A stretch of 64,000 nucleotides of DNA. It comes from Tetramitus jugosus. Taxonomy: Eukaryota; Heterolobosea; Eutetramitea; Acrasida; Vahlkampfiidae. Below the pieces are notes generated by a model. It searched no databases. It had not been told where the DNA came from and saw nothing but the letters and a program-made list of their open reading frames with translations. Positions 1-8,900 of the stretch are shown one piece after another (the first letter of the stretch is position 1; every line of letters starts with the position of its first letter). Where the stretch lies: assembly GCA_937625935.1 (NCBI GenBank), contig OW569360.1, positions 310,001 to 374,000 on the forward strand, written 5' to 3'. Position numbers and translations under genes: made by a program.

Positions 1-350
1 ACATGTTGACATACAATGATGACTCACTCGAGAGCTACATGACCTATAATCTAGGACGGAAAATCAATGAGGCGACATCGCTTTACAAACCACCAGTACC
101 AGAATTTCAGCTCTTCCGAATTCAACTGAAATCGAATAGCACAGAGTTTGTGGCCGAAACAGCCAGTATTCTCATTCTGATCGAAGGATCGGTTTCAATT
201 GACATTGAGCTCAACCAGACTTCCTCTTCGCTGACCTTAATGCGAGGCGACATTTATCTGATTGAAGCCAATGCAAAATTGTCCATTTCTTCTGCCCAGC
301 ACGCTCACTTGTTCATTGCATCAAGCAATCCAAATTACGATCAAAACTAA
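1..350 (+). CDS. mannose-6-phosphate isomerase, C-terminal end (5' partial)
   Basis: The gene runs off the left edge; only about 115 C-terminal residues are visible, ending at the TAA at 348-350. The peptide carries the C-terminal cupin segment typical of type I phosphomannose isomerases: a VPEFQLFRIQL stretch, then a SILILIEGSVSI strand pair and a turn with the pattern L.RGDIYLI (RGD.FfiPA in the family). In this family the enzyme interconverts fructose-6-phosphate and mannose-6-phosphate in the cytosol and feeds GDP-mannose and N-glycan synthesis. The metal-binding catalytic part lies outside the window, so activity cannot be judged. The ATG at position 3 is probably internal. It converges on the longin gene with a 28-bp gap. 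The family match is from recalled motifs. Confidence 0.72.
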   Translation, partial: MLTYNDDSLESYMTYNLGRKINEATSLYKPPVPEFQLFRIQLKSNSTEFVAETASILILIEGSVSIDIELNQTSSSLTLMRGDIYLIEANAKLSISSAQHAHLFIASSNPNYDQN

Positions 351-378
351 AAAATTAAACAAATATTTGTGTTGTGTA

Positions 379-2619
379 TTACAGCATATGTGTGTGATAC
401 TCTCTTCTCACTGTTTCTCTGACTTGGTTTTCCAAGTGTTCGAGCTTAAATTGCTCAAACACTTTTCCTTGGTTCGCTGATGGTGGTTGTTGAACTTGAT
501 GATGATAGATTAGTTCGGTATCAAACATCTTCTTACTGTACAGGATATGGGAGGCACTCTTTAGGTAGAGCTTTGTGATTTGTGACATGGACTTATCGGT
601 TGATATTTTGTCACCTCCGAGTGACATCATCTCGTGAGCAGACGCACACCTGTGAATAAAGTTTTCGGAAGTATTATTCGTGGTTAGCATTTGGTCATTA
701 TTGTTAAACATGAGAACACTGGATCGATTCCCTTCACTCATGTTTCTTCTTATGTTTTGTTGAGATACTGCCTTTGGTCTCTTCACTCTCATCCTGTCAG
801 AGACAAGATAAGGTTGATTGTCAGACTCTGTCCTGTTAAATGCATCTGCTGTGGGACTCCCGATATTTTGGCTCTGACTAACAGTTGGCACTTTGAAAGA
901 TTTTGGAATTTGGAGTCTGTCCAATTGTTTGTCAATTCTGTGCAGGGTTTGGCAGCACTGAGACCGAATATGTTTTATCAATGTTTTCTGAATACTCATG
1001 AGCCTGTCAACATCTCGAATCTCAAACACTGACACAAGAGATATAGATCCACATTTGTATGTGAACAAACCTACTACTTGAGTTTTATCCTCAACATTAT
1101 TCTTCTTTCTAGAATCTCTAGATGTTTGTGCATCCTCTTCCTCATGTGGCATCTGACTTTGATAGTAGGAGACAGATGACTCTGATCGTAACTTATCACT
1201 GTTTTCTCTCAGAGTCTGAAGCAATTCACTATTAGGATAAATTCTCGTGATGTCGAGACGTTCATTCACATCATACATGGAGTGCTGATTAAATGCAGTC
1301 TTATCCTCATCAATATCGGCATCACTGCATTCAGAAACATCGTCTGTAATATCAGTTGTTTTTGCATCCAACTCATTGTTCACATATGCCCAATCTGATC
1401 TCTTATTTGGTTCCAGGTTGTTTGTGTTTGTGCCTTTCACTCCACTCCTCGAAATAAACTCATTGATACACATCAGTCTGAACAAGACAGCATCTTTCAC
1501 GAACATCTCTGGAAGATGATTACACAAAATATTGTCTTCATACAACACACATGAACCCAAATAGTGGACATCCTTCATTGAATCCTCTCTTGGCGTTGAG
1601 CTTTTCTCTCCTTCTACAAAAAAGTCCAACAAATCGTCCAATAAATGAACGGTAGACAAAAAGGCTGCATTGTTTCTCGGTGGCAATTCCAAATAACCTA
1701 ATGGATGAAACATATCCACTGGTGACTCATGAAATCGATCAAACAGAGCCGTTAATTCCAATCCATAATCCTTCATTCTCTCTTGATGCATCAACTCAGT
1801 TGAAACATCAGCCGGTGATGTTTTTTCTTCCTTTTGTTGTGTCTCATTTTCTTCATGATTCGATTTCTTGTCAAAGTTTTCAGTTGAGCTCAACAAGCTC
1901 TGTCTTCGCTCTTCCTTGCTCTTTGGATAGGGCAAACCATGAAACATACTCATATTGTTTACCATTCTCTCTGCAAAAGCAATGAGACTGGATTGAGGCA
2001 CAGAGATGGGTGCTCCCACAACCAACAAATTTCGATTATTGTTAAATTTGCTCACTGCCAACTGAGAATTCAAAAATTGAATCACACTCACAAATTCGTC
2101 TGCCGGTTCAAAAAAGCTCAAGAATGTCCAATATGCCTGAATCATACCCACAATAAACAATTGATCATTTGGGTGACAAGAACAGTTATGAGTGTAGAAA
2201 TATCGAGTTTTTTCACTCATTCTGTCATCATCCGTATCCAACTCATCATTGGACGAAAGTTCAAAAATGAAAAAACTGCGCTCCATGATGGCAATACGGT
2301 CCTGCTTTTGTTTCTCACTCTTCAGTTCGAAATCAGTGACTTCTTTTGATTGAAAGGGAATCATGTTCTGACCTAGAATGTTACCTGAGAGAAGTTTGTG
2401 ATGTTTTGTGCCTTTGCTCGTTTTTAGAGAGCGACATTGATCGGACATTTGATAAAAGTATTGACTGACGAGTTGTGAGTTGTGCATGTTGGATGAGAAG
2501 ATGGTCTCTTGTGGTGGTTGATTGTTGAATTGTTGGTGGTGAAGTGAGGAAGCATTGTTGGTGTTGCTGTTATAGCTACCAGACTCTTGTTGCTGTTGTT
2601 GCAATGACCGTCCAAGCAT
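379..2619 (-). CDS. longin-domain protein of the CCZ1/HPS4/INTU type
   Basis: About 746 residues from the ATG at 2619; the frame extends 22 codons further upstream but only to a TTG. After a Gln/Asn/Ser-rich N-terminus, roughly residues 110-230 look like the first longin domain of CCZ1, HPS4 and Inturned: FFIFELSS, then an insert, KTRYFYTH, then NDQLFIVGMIQAYWTFLSFF and a strand NLLVVGAPI. The centre (about 250-500) is acidic and low in complexity; the last 200 residues contain a Val/Phe/Ile-rich segment (VVGLFTYKCGSISLVSVFEI) that could be a second longin strand set. Known members pair with MON1, HPS1 or Fuzzy to form GEFs for Rab7, Rab32/38 or ciliary factors. Which of the three this is cannot be decided by eye. 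It is co-oriented with the isomerase gene upstream. Confidence 0.5.
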   Translation of the reverse strand: MLGRSLQQQQQESGSYNSNTNNASSLHHQQFNNQPPQETIFSSNMHNSQLVSQYFYQMSDQCRSLKTSKGTKHHKLLSGNILGQNMIPFQSKEVTDFELKSEKQKQDRIAIMERSFFIFELSSNDELDTDDDRMSEKTRYFYTHNCSCHPNDQLFIVGMIQAYWTFLSFFEPADEFVSVIQFLNSQLAVSKFNNNRNLLVVGAPISVPQSSLIAFAERMVNNMSMFHGLPYPKSKEERRQSLLSSTENFDKKSNHEENETQQKEEKTSPADVSTELMHQERMKDYGLELTALFDRFHESPVDMFHPLGYLELPPRNNAAFLSTVHLLDDLLDFFVEGEKSSTPREDSMKDVHYLGSCVLYEDNILCNHLPEMFVKDAVLFRLMCINEFISRSGVKGTNTNNLEPNKRSDWAYVNNELDAKTTDITDDVSECSDADIDEDKTAFNQHSMYDVNERLDITRIYPNSELLQTLRENSDKLRSESSVSYYQSQMPHEEEDAQTSRDSRKKNNVEDKTQVVGLFTYKCGSISLVSVFEIRDVDRLMSIQKTLIKHIRSQCCQTLHRIDKQLDRLQIPKSFKVPTVSQSQNIGSPTADAFNRTESDNQPYLVSDRMRVKRPKAVSQQNIRRNMSEGNRSSVLMFNNNDQMLTTNNTSENFIHRCASAHEMMSLGGDKISTDKSMSQITKLYLKSASHILYSKKMFDTELIYHHQVQQPPSANQGKVFEQFKLEHLENQVRETVRREYHTHML

Positions 2620-2750
2620 TGTTTGCTTTTTTGCTTGTTTTTGTTTTTGTTGTTGTTGGCGGGAAAAATGGTGATGTTCATTCAATACAATAAATATTTT
2701 TTTTTAGTCGGGGGAAAGGAAACGGCATGTTTGTGGTTCTGCATCTCGAT

Positions 2751-3629
2751 TCAGAGCTTGCTGTTCATTTTCATGGCAATGAACATTTTGATGGCTTCGA
2801 TGGAAGTATCAGATGCCCATCCTCTCTTCAAGTACTCTGTTTCTTTGAGGCACACCTTGTCCATATTCTCCAATCCTCCATACAATTGGTCCATAATGAG
2901 CATCTTGGCCGTCATGAGTGCATCCGAGTCATATCCAGACAAAGTTTTGATAATCTTTTGTGTTCTTGCTTTGAACTCTTGATCTGGGAACACATCATTC
3001 ACAAAAGAAATTTGCTTTGCTTCACTGGAGCTAAACTTTTTGCCCAACAGTAAAAATTCACTCGCCTTCTGTCTTCCGAGCAACCTAGGAAAAGTGAGGG
3101 AGCTCTGACCTTCAGGCGCTAATCCCAATGCCATAAATGGTGTATGGAAGGTCGCCTTATCGCTACAATAAACAAAATCAAACAAGGGCAAAATAGTGCA
3201 AGCAATTCCGACGCTCGGTCCATTCACCAACGCAACACAAATCTTTGTGCATCGATAAATACTTTGAACAAAATACTTGTAGAATTCTCCACTACCATGC
3301 ACCCACTTGTCCATGGAGACTTGATCCTTTGCATCTGCAAACTGTACCAACTGGGCCAACGGCCTCAGGTCGTTGCCAGAAGAGAAAAATTCTCCGGCTC
3401 CCGTCAAAGTCACCACACTGACGCGATTGTCGGTGCTCGCACTTCTAAACGCGTGGATCAATGTGAGATACATGGTTTGGGTAATGCAATTCTTATTCTT
3501 CTCATTGTTGAGTGTGATGTTCATTACACCGCCGCTCCTCTGAATTATCAAATTCGGATCTTGTGTCGGCAAATTGTCGAGACTGGGAACTTCAGTGAGG
3601 GAAGAGGCGTTGTGATTCGCAGTTGCCAT
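2751..3629 (-). CDS. peroxisomal enoyl-CoA delta-isomerase/hydratase (ECI2-like)
   Basis: 292 residues with the crotonase fold. An ITLNNEKNKNCIT strand (about 37-50) is followed by GAGEFFSSGNDL, the oxyanion-hole segment (about 80-91), and VNGPSVGIACTILPLFD (about 138-154). The segment APEGQSSLTFPRLLGRQKA then matches the family's SPEGxSSxxFPxxxG block, whose Glu is the catalytic acid of ECI-type isomerases. The protein ends in SKL, a canonical PTS1, so peroxisomal import is predicted. The expected role is moving a 3-cis or 3-trans double bond to 2-trans during beta-oxidation of unsaturated fatty acids; a hydratase role is the main alternative. The ATG at 3629 is the first in frame. The upstream side is a 400-bp spacer shared with the divergent EGF gene. 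Confidence 0.85.
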   Translation of the reverse strand: MATANHNASSLTEVPSLDNLPTQDPNLIIQRSGGVMNITLNNEKNKNCITQTMYLTLIHAFRSASTDNRVSVVTLTGAGEFFSSGNDLRPLAQLVQFADAKDQVSMDKWVHGSGEFYKYFVQSIYRCTKICVALVNGPSVGIACTILPLFDFVYCSDKATFHTPFMALGLAPEGQSSLTFPRLLGRQKASEFLLLGKKFSSSEAKQISFVNDVFPDQEFKARTQKIIKTLSGYDSDALMTAKMLIMDQLYGGLENMDKVCLKETEYLKRGWASDTSIEAIKMFIAMKMNSKL

Positions 3630-4041
3630 CGCTTTGTGATGTAGATCTTATACTTAATAGTAAGTGGGGTTGGTCTCTTGAGTTATGTTACCTCGTTTTC
3701 GTTTCTGTTTTTACTTGTTCGGGGTCTGGTTGTAGTAACTCGGAGTTTACGAGAGGATTGAGAACTAAAAAAAGATGCGGATTAAAAAGGTGGTGGGTGT
3801 CCCTTCCCTGACAGATGACACCAGTGATAATCCCGCCTGCGTGAACCAGCCCCACACCTTCACATTGACAGCTCTTCTTTGCACTCTCGGAACACTTCTC
3901 CATCATCTAGTCTTTTTGGAAGTGGGAAGTTGGCGCCTCAATAACGACACTCTTAAACCCCAATAAACAACAACAAAAAACGGAATCACGACAACACTTT
4001 AACACCCACCAACCACACCAACAACAATAACAAACTCAGCA
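3630..4041. other. divergent intergenic spacer
   Basis: This spacer lies between the divergent isomerase and EGF-receptor genes. Several short frames are open here, but none shows domain-like or composition signals. It presumably holds both promoters; no defined element was recognised. Confidence 0.5.
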
Positions 4042-4146
4042 ATGAAGTTACTACAAAAAAGTGTTGTTGGAGGAGTCCATTCCCACAATTATTATTCTTA
4101 CAACAACAGCAATACCAATAGCAACAATAACAACAATTTTAAAAAC

Positions 4147-7100
4147 ATGAAACATTTTTTCATTGCACTCTTGTTCACATTCATGTTCCTCTGTGCCACT
4201 ACTACGATCTCTGTTGTCCAAGCAACACTGCCTAGAGATTGTAGACAAATTCTCAAAAAGAACATGAACAGTACTTCTGGTAGTCACACCATTTACCCTG
4301 ATGGAACCACACCAGTCACTGTACAGTGTGATATGACTCTGTTGGGTGGAGGTTGGACCTTGTTTGACTATAGTCCAAAGTCGTATGATGCTATTGGTGA
4401 CATGACATCTCCCTATCTCGCTACACTGGCCAACTCCAATGCCCATATTGGTGCCAATCAAATTTACTTTGGTGGAAATTTGACTGTGGACAGTACGTTG
4501 GAGAATGTCAATGGTAATGAAATGTTCTTCTTGGGACCTGATTCCCAATTTTGTTCCTATCAGAGATTCAAGACTTCTTCTGGAATCTATTTGGCACCCA
4601 ATACCGTGTCAATCTTCTCCTACGAGTTGGGTTGTCTGATGACTTTTGATGACATGGCAATTACTCCGTCAAATTACTTGGTCGGTTTCACAGATTACGA
4701 GTCTGCAGCTGAAACTGACTATCAGAACAACAAGTACGATTATTCATTCTCTGTTTACATGAGAGAAAATTTTGACTGTTTCGGTCTCAGTGAGTATGAC
4801 ACTGAATTTGTCTGTGGTGGTCACGGTACCTGCAATGGAACAGACTCCTGTGTCTGTGACGCAAACTACTTTGGTCCAGAGTGTGAGTTGACTACTTGCT
4901 TTGGTGTCCAGAGTGACTCACCTCTTGTGTGCTCGGGTAACAACGGTACATGTATCTCATTCAACACTTGTAACTGTACTACAGGATATGAAGGTGAACA
5001 GTGTTCACTACCTGTCTGCTTTGGTCTCCCAAGCAACGACAGTCAAGTTTGTAGTGGAAATGGTGTTTGTTCATCTCCTGATGTTTGTTCGTGCCATGCT
5101 GGATTCACTGGTGAAGATTGTTTTGACAAGGGTAACTGTACTGCAGGTTATGGAGACGTCAATTGTACCACTCCTATCTGTTATGGTGTTCTGGGTAGCG
5201 ATCTAGGTGTGTGCAGTGGAAATGGTGCTTGTATGGCTCCTAATGATTGTGATTGTGATATTGGTTATGCTGGATCCGATTGTTCTAAGGTGACATGCTT
5301 TGACATTCCAGCTGATGATCCTCGTGCTTGTAACGCCAACGGTACATGTACCAACGTGGATACTTGCACATGTAATGCTGGATATCTTGGAGCCGAGTGT
5401 ACTTATCCCACCTGTTACTCTGTTGATTCCAGAAACGTGTCTGCTTGCTACGGAAATGGTAAGTGTATTGCTCCGGATGTCTGTCAGTGCTATGAAGGTT
5501 ATACTGGTGATATGTGTACCATGCCATATTGCTTTGGAATCTTTTATACTGATCCAGCTGCTTGTAGTGGAAATGGATCCTGTGTCAACAAGGATACTTG
5601 TAACTGTAAGCCTGGTCACATTGGTGTCGACTGTTCCATCAAAACTTGTTTTAAGACTCAAGCAAATGACAGCTCTGTCTGCTCTGGCAACGGTGCTTGT
5701 GTAGATGTTGATCGGTGTGAGTGCGAACATGGATATTTTGGTTCAAATTGCTCAACTTATTCATGCTTTGGCTATGACTCATCCGATCCTAGAGCATGTA
5801 ATGGTAATGGTTTCTGCCAAAGTCCAGATGTCTGTAACTGTCTTGGCGACTATGCCGATGATAGATGTCTGCTCAAAATGTGTTATGGCATCCTGTCCAA
5901 TGAATCGTCGGTGTGTAGCGGTAATGGAGATTGTGTAGACCTCAATAAGTGTACATGTGACGCACACTATCTCGGAAGCCAATGTCAACACACCACATGT
6001 TATGGCACTCTGTCCAATGTGACTGCAAGTGTATGTTCTGGTCATGGTACTTGTTCCGCTTACAACAATTGTACATGTAACAGTGGATATACAAAGAACA
6101 ATTGCTCCGTTCCAATTTGTTACTCTGTCAGTGGAGATTCTGCATCTGTCTGTTCCGGACATGGTACCTGCTCTAAACCAGACACTTGTGTCTGTGCTCA
6201 AGGCTATGTTGGAGATCAATGTCAAACTGTCACTTGTTCCTCCCTTTCGGCAACTGATCCCAAGGTCTGTAACGGTAGAGGAGTTTGTGGTTCATACAAC
6301 AAGTGTACTTGTACCTCTGGGTTCTCTGGCAATAATTGTGAAACTGTGGATACTTGCTCTGGTGACTATACACTTGCTCTCTCCGGTTCTAGCGCTCAAA
6401 CAGTGTCTCTCTCCGATTCATCCTGTGAGACTGTTCTGGCTTCGATTCCAACTGTCCAACTAGCAACTCCTCAACATTCTGTTTTCAATGGAAATGCCCT
6501 CTATCTTTTCAAGTCCAACTCGATTCATGTTGTGCCATTCACTAGCACATCTACACTGTCTTCGACAGATTTGTCGATCTCTATAACTACAAGCACCATT
6601 GTGGGTGTTCAAGCAACAAAGTCTGCTCTCTATGCATTTGTTACATCTAATGGTGTACCAGCAATCATTAGAGTTGATCTGGCCACCAAGGAAACTCGAT
6701 CACTCTCCCTTACTGGCTTTACCATGTCCACCACATTCAACAACGCTCGATTTATGACTGTGAATAGTGACAGCTTATTCTGTATTGCACAGAATGCTGG
6801 AGGCCACGCAGTGTTGAAGGTTGATCTCTCACTCATCACATTCACCTCCATTTTCACATTCAGTACACTGGATGTTGAGTCCCTACTGATTGTCAACGGA
6901 TCACCTGCCCTCATCAAGCAATCCATCCTTTCTTCAATTGTGTCTGGCAATTTGCAACAAATTACCAATCTGGCCACCACTGGTTCTGCATTCTTGAGTG
7001 CTCCAATTACTTCCAAGACTGAAGCATCCAACAAGATCTACTTGATTAGAGATTTATACAAGCGCATCACAGTGTTGAACAGCGATGGATCCATCTCCTC

Positions 7101-8682
7101 TGAAAGAAAACTACCTGTTGATGACAGTACTAACTATCGTATCCTTGGTGGATGGACGCCTACCATCTCTGCTCTCTCTTCGTCCCTTGCAGTGACGACC
7201 ACTAGCTCTGTGATTGGTCTTACCGGAACTAATCTTCTCTTTGGAACAAGATCCGCCTTAACTGTACAGGCAAGACAGAACACAGCAATCACATTTAGCT
7301 TACCACTCAAATCTTGCGCTGGATTGAACGTTCAAGCAGATGCTTGTGTAGAGACCGGTGTCCAAAACTGGGGTAATGTCTTGATTTCAAACACTACTTT
7401 GTCTGTGGTTCCAGTATCTGGTTACAAACCTGTACAGATGTCTGACGATTTGACTGTTATGTTCTACAATGCTTTTGTGAGTGAAATCTCCTTAACAACT
7501 GCTCCACAAACTATTACCGGTAACGTGAATATCCGTGTTGTTTATATTCCACTCACAGCTGCTACATGTAAATACACACTTGGAAGTACCGGCTCTACAG
7601 AAACCGTTGGTACTGTCGTGTCACACACCCAAGTCAGTTGTCCGTTGCCTAAGCTTGACTCCTTTAGTGGAACATTGAGAGTGACCATTTCGGCCGGAGG
7701 ATTGTCATACCAATCTAATGCCTTCATCACCATCACTACTGCTACACAAGTTGTGAATGAATTTAGTTCACCTGAGGCTATCACCCTACTTCTGGAAGCT
7801 CCAGCATCAAGTGGAGGAACAACATCGGAATCTCGTCCAAGTGTTCTCGAAATTGTATACGTGGAGAAGTATGCCAACAGAACTATGTTGAAGTACGGAT
7901 CAACACTCGATACTACAAAGAAGGAGAGAACAACCATGAAGTTCAAGGACAAGTATCAACTGTACGGAAATACCATTTCATTTAATTTCTTGATTCCTTC
8001 GGCAAGTACTGTTGCAGCCAACTTGATTGAACAATTGCTGCGTGATGGAGACGATTATCTCATGGCTGCCATCATACAAGACGCTTCAGGTTCTAAGAGT
8101 GTTGCTGTAACTTATCAGTTCGGTGCCAACACCGAAACTGCCTCCTCCGCTTGCCCTATGGAAATTGGTACTCTTTATTCCTTGCAAACGAAGGCTGTTA
8201 CTCCAGACTCTTCTCAAGGCAAATGGATCTTCAAGACTCAATTGCTGCTTGATTCTACTGTTGTGTGCGAGGCTACCATTACTTCTCCAGTGAAATTGTC
8301 TATCCTCAATCCATACATTGCCAATAGCTATGATTTGTTGATGGGTCAAAGTGTAGGCTTTGGTGCATCAGCAAGAAAGGTGTCTGCATCTCAAGAGCTT
8401 GATATTTTCCTCAGCAGTGCTTCAACTGGTTGTGAACAAGTATCTTGCGATGTATCAACTATGCCAAAGCCTCCTGTCTCTCCAGCTTCAAAGGGTTGGA
8501 TTGCTGCTGCAGTAATTGTGCCACTTGTGGCTGTAGGCGTCCTGATCGCTCTTGCTGTACTCGCTGTTATTGTGTTTATTCTCATCAGAAGAAAGCAAAA
8601 CACGAAGGCTGTCTCGAAGATGGTCACTCAAAATATCCACACGTTCCGAACTGAAGATTTCGAAGAGATGAGAGAAATCTAA
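4147..8682 (+). CDS. fibrinogen-like/EGF-repeat single-pass surface protein
   Basis: 1511 residues from the ATG at 4147. A start at 4042 is also open but would put an Asn-rich 35-residue leader before a clear signal peptide (MKHFFIALLFTFMFLCATTT). Residues about 30-80 resemble the N-terminal half of a fibrinogen-related domain (DCRQIL, SGSHTIYPDG, VQCDM, GGGWTLFDY). From about residue 215 to 740 there are roughly 15 tandem EGF-like modules of the form CxGxGxCxxxxxCxCxxGYxGxxC. A Thr/Ser-rich beta-strand region with many N-glycosylation sequons follows. The single membrane helix (about 1450-1484, GWIAAAVIVPLVAVGVLIAL) leads to a short RRK-anchored cytoplasmic tail ending EDFEEMREI. Adhesion or phagocytic recognition is inferred from architecture only; tenascin-like stalks are the closest general analogue. 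Confidence 0.75.
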   Translation: MKHFFIALLFTFMFLCATTTISVVQATLPRDCRQILKKNMNSTSGSHTIYPDGTTPVTVQCDMTLLGGGWTLFDYSPKSYDAIGDMTSPYLATLANSNAHIGANQIYFGGNLTVDSTLENVNGNEMFFLGPDSQFCSYQRFKTSSGIYLAPNTVSIFSYELGCLMTFDDMAITPSNYLVGFTDYESAAETDYQNNKYDYSFSVYMRENFDCFGLSEYDTEFVCGGHGTCNGTDSCVCDANYFGPECELTTCFGVQSDSPLVCSGNNGTCISFNTCNCTTGYEGEQCSLPVCFGLPSNDSQVCSGNGVCSSPDVCSCHAGFTGEDCFDKGNCTAGYGDVNCTTPICYGVLGSDLGVCSGNGACMAPNDCDCDIGYAGSDCSKVTCFDIPADDPRACNANGTCTNVDTCTCNAGYLGAECTYPTCYSVDSRNVSACYGNGKCIAPDVCQCYEGYTGDMCTMPYCFGIFYTDPAACSGNGSCVNKDTCNCKPGHIGVDCSIKTCFKTQANDSSVCSGNGACVDVDRCECEHGYFGSNCSTYSCFGYDSSDPRACNGNGFCQSPDVCNCLGDYADDRCLLKMCYGILSNESSVCSGNGDCVDLNKCTCDAHYLGSQCQHTTCYGTLSNVTASVCSGHGTCSAYNNCTCNSGYTKNNCSVPICYSVSGDSASVCSGHGTCSKPDTCVCAQGYVGDQCQTVTCSSLSATDPKVCNGRGVCGSYNKCTCTSGFSGNNCETVDTCSGDYTLALSGSSAQTVSLSDSSCETVLASIPTVQLATPQHSVFNGNALYLFKSNSIHVVPFTSTSTLSSTDLSISITTSTIVGVQATKSALYAFVTSNGVPAIIRVDLATKETRSLSLTGFTMSTTFNNARFMTVNSDSLFCIAQNAGGHAVLKVDLSLITFTSIFTFSTLDVESLLIVNGSPALIKQSILSSIVSGNLQQITNLATTGSAFLSAPITSKTEASNKIYLIRDLYKRITVLNSDGSISSERKLPVDDSTNYRILGGWTPTISALSSSLAVTTTSSVIGLTGTNLLFGTRSALTVQARQNTAITFSLPLKSCAGLNVQADACVETGVQNWGNVLISNTTLSVVPVSGYKPVQMSDDLTVMFYNAFVSEISLTTAPQTITGNVNIRVVYIPLTAATCKYTLGSTGSTETVGTVVSHTQVSCPLPKLDSFSGTLRVTISAGGLSYQSNAFITITTATQVVNEFSSPEAITLLLEAPASSGGTTSESRPSVLEIVYVEKYANRTMLKYGSTLDTTKKERTTMKFKDKYQLYGNTISFNFLIPSASTVAANLIEQLLRDGDDYLMAAIIQDASGSKSVAVTYQFGANTETASSACPMEIGTLYSLQTKAVTPDSSQGKWIFKTQLLLDSTVVCEATITSPVKLSILNPYIANSYDLLMGQSVGFGASARKVSASQELDIFLSSASTGCEQVSCDVSTMPKPPVSPASKGWIAAAVIVPLVAVGVLIALAVLAVIVFILIRRKQNTKAVSKMVTQNIHTFRTEDFEEMREI

Positions 8683-8743
8683 TCTAACTTACACCGATTA
8701 AAAATTAATTTAACCTTTACCTGATGGATTTAACTCAAAAGAT

Positions 8744-8840
8744 CTCCCATACCGGGACTCGAACCCGGGTCTTCCGGGGACTTTTGCATTTCAGCTTGGA
8801 AGTGAAAGCCGGATATCCTAACCAGCTAGACTATATGGGA
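8744..8840 (-). tRNA. tRNA-Glu(UUC) with a 24-nt intron
   Basis: Read on the minus strand, a complete cloverleaf is present. The acceptor stem TCCCATA (8834-8840) pairs perfectly with TATGGGA (8745-8751). The anticodon stem TCCGG/CCGGA encloses the loop CTTTCA+C, and the T-arm CCGGG-TTCGAGT-CCCGG is perfect. Anticodon TTC lies at 8804-8806. A 24-nt intron at 8779-8802 sits at the canonical 37/38 position; removing it restores a 7-nt loop. A T4 run at 8737-8740 can serve as the Pol III terminator. A retroposed element is inserted 36 bp upstream of the 5' end. Confidence 0.93.
8779..8802 (-). other. tRNA-Glu intron
   Basis: 24-nt insertion between anticodon-loop positions 37 and 38. It is the only interruption of an otherwise perfect tRNA-Glu. 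One-base ambiguity exists because a C can be assigned to either junction. Confidence 0.8.
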
Positions 8841-8876
8841 ATATATCTATTTCTCAGCCTTAAGAATTAGGTGCCC

Positions 8877-8895
8877 AAAACGTTTTTTGAGGTGA
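8877..8895 (+). repeat. target-site duplication, left copy
   Basis: The 19-bp sequence aaaacgttttttgaggtga is found here and again at 10281-10299, bracketing the retroposed element. The bases just outside and inside the copies differ (c at 8896, a at 10300), which fixes the right edge. The four leading A residues overlap the poly(A) tail on the right copy. Confidence 0.9.
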
Positions 8896-8900
8896 CGCCG

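Noticed and set aside
4901-6463. Several 60-175 codon frames on both strands across the EGF repeats
   Set aside because: They are out-of-phase or antisense shadows of the Cys-rich repeat codons; Val/Thr/Ser-biased and without domain signals.
8871-8900. GTG start extending the retroelement ORF upstream
   Set aside because: The ten extra codons lie in the target-site duplication, so they belong to the host site, not the element.
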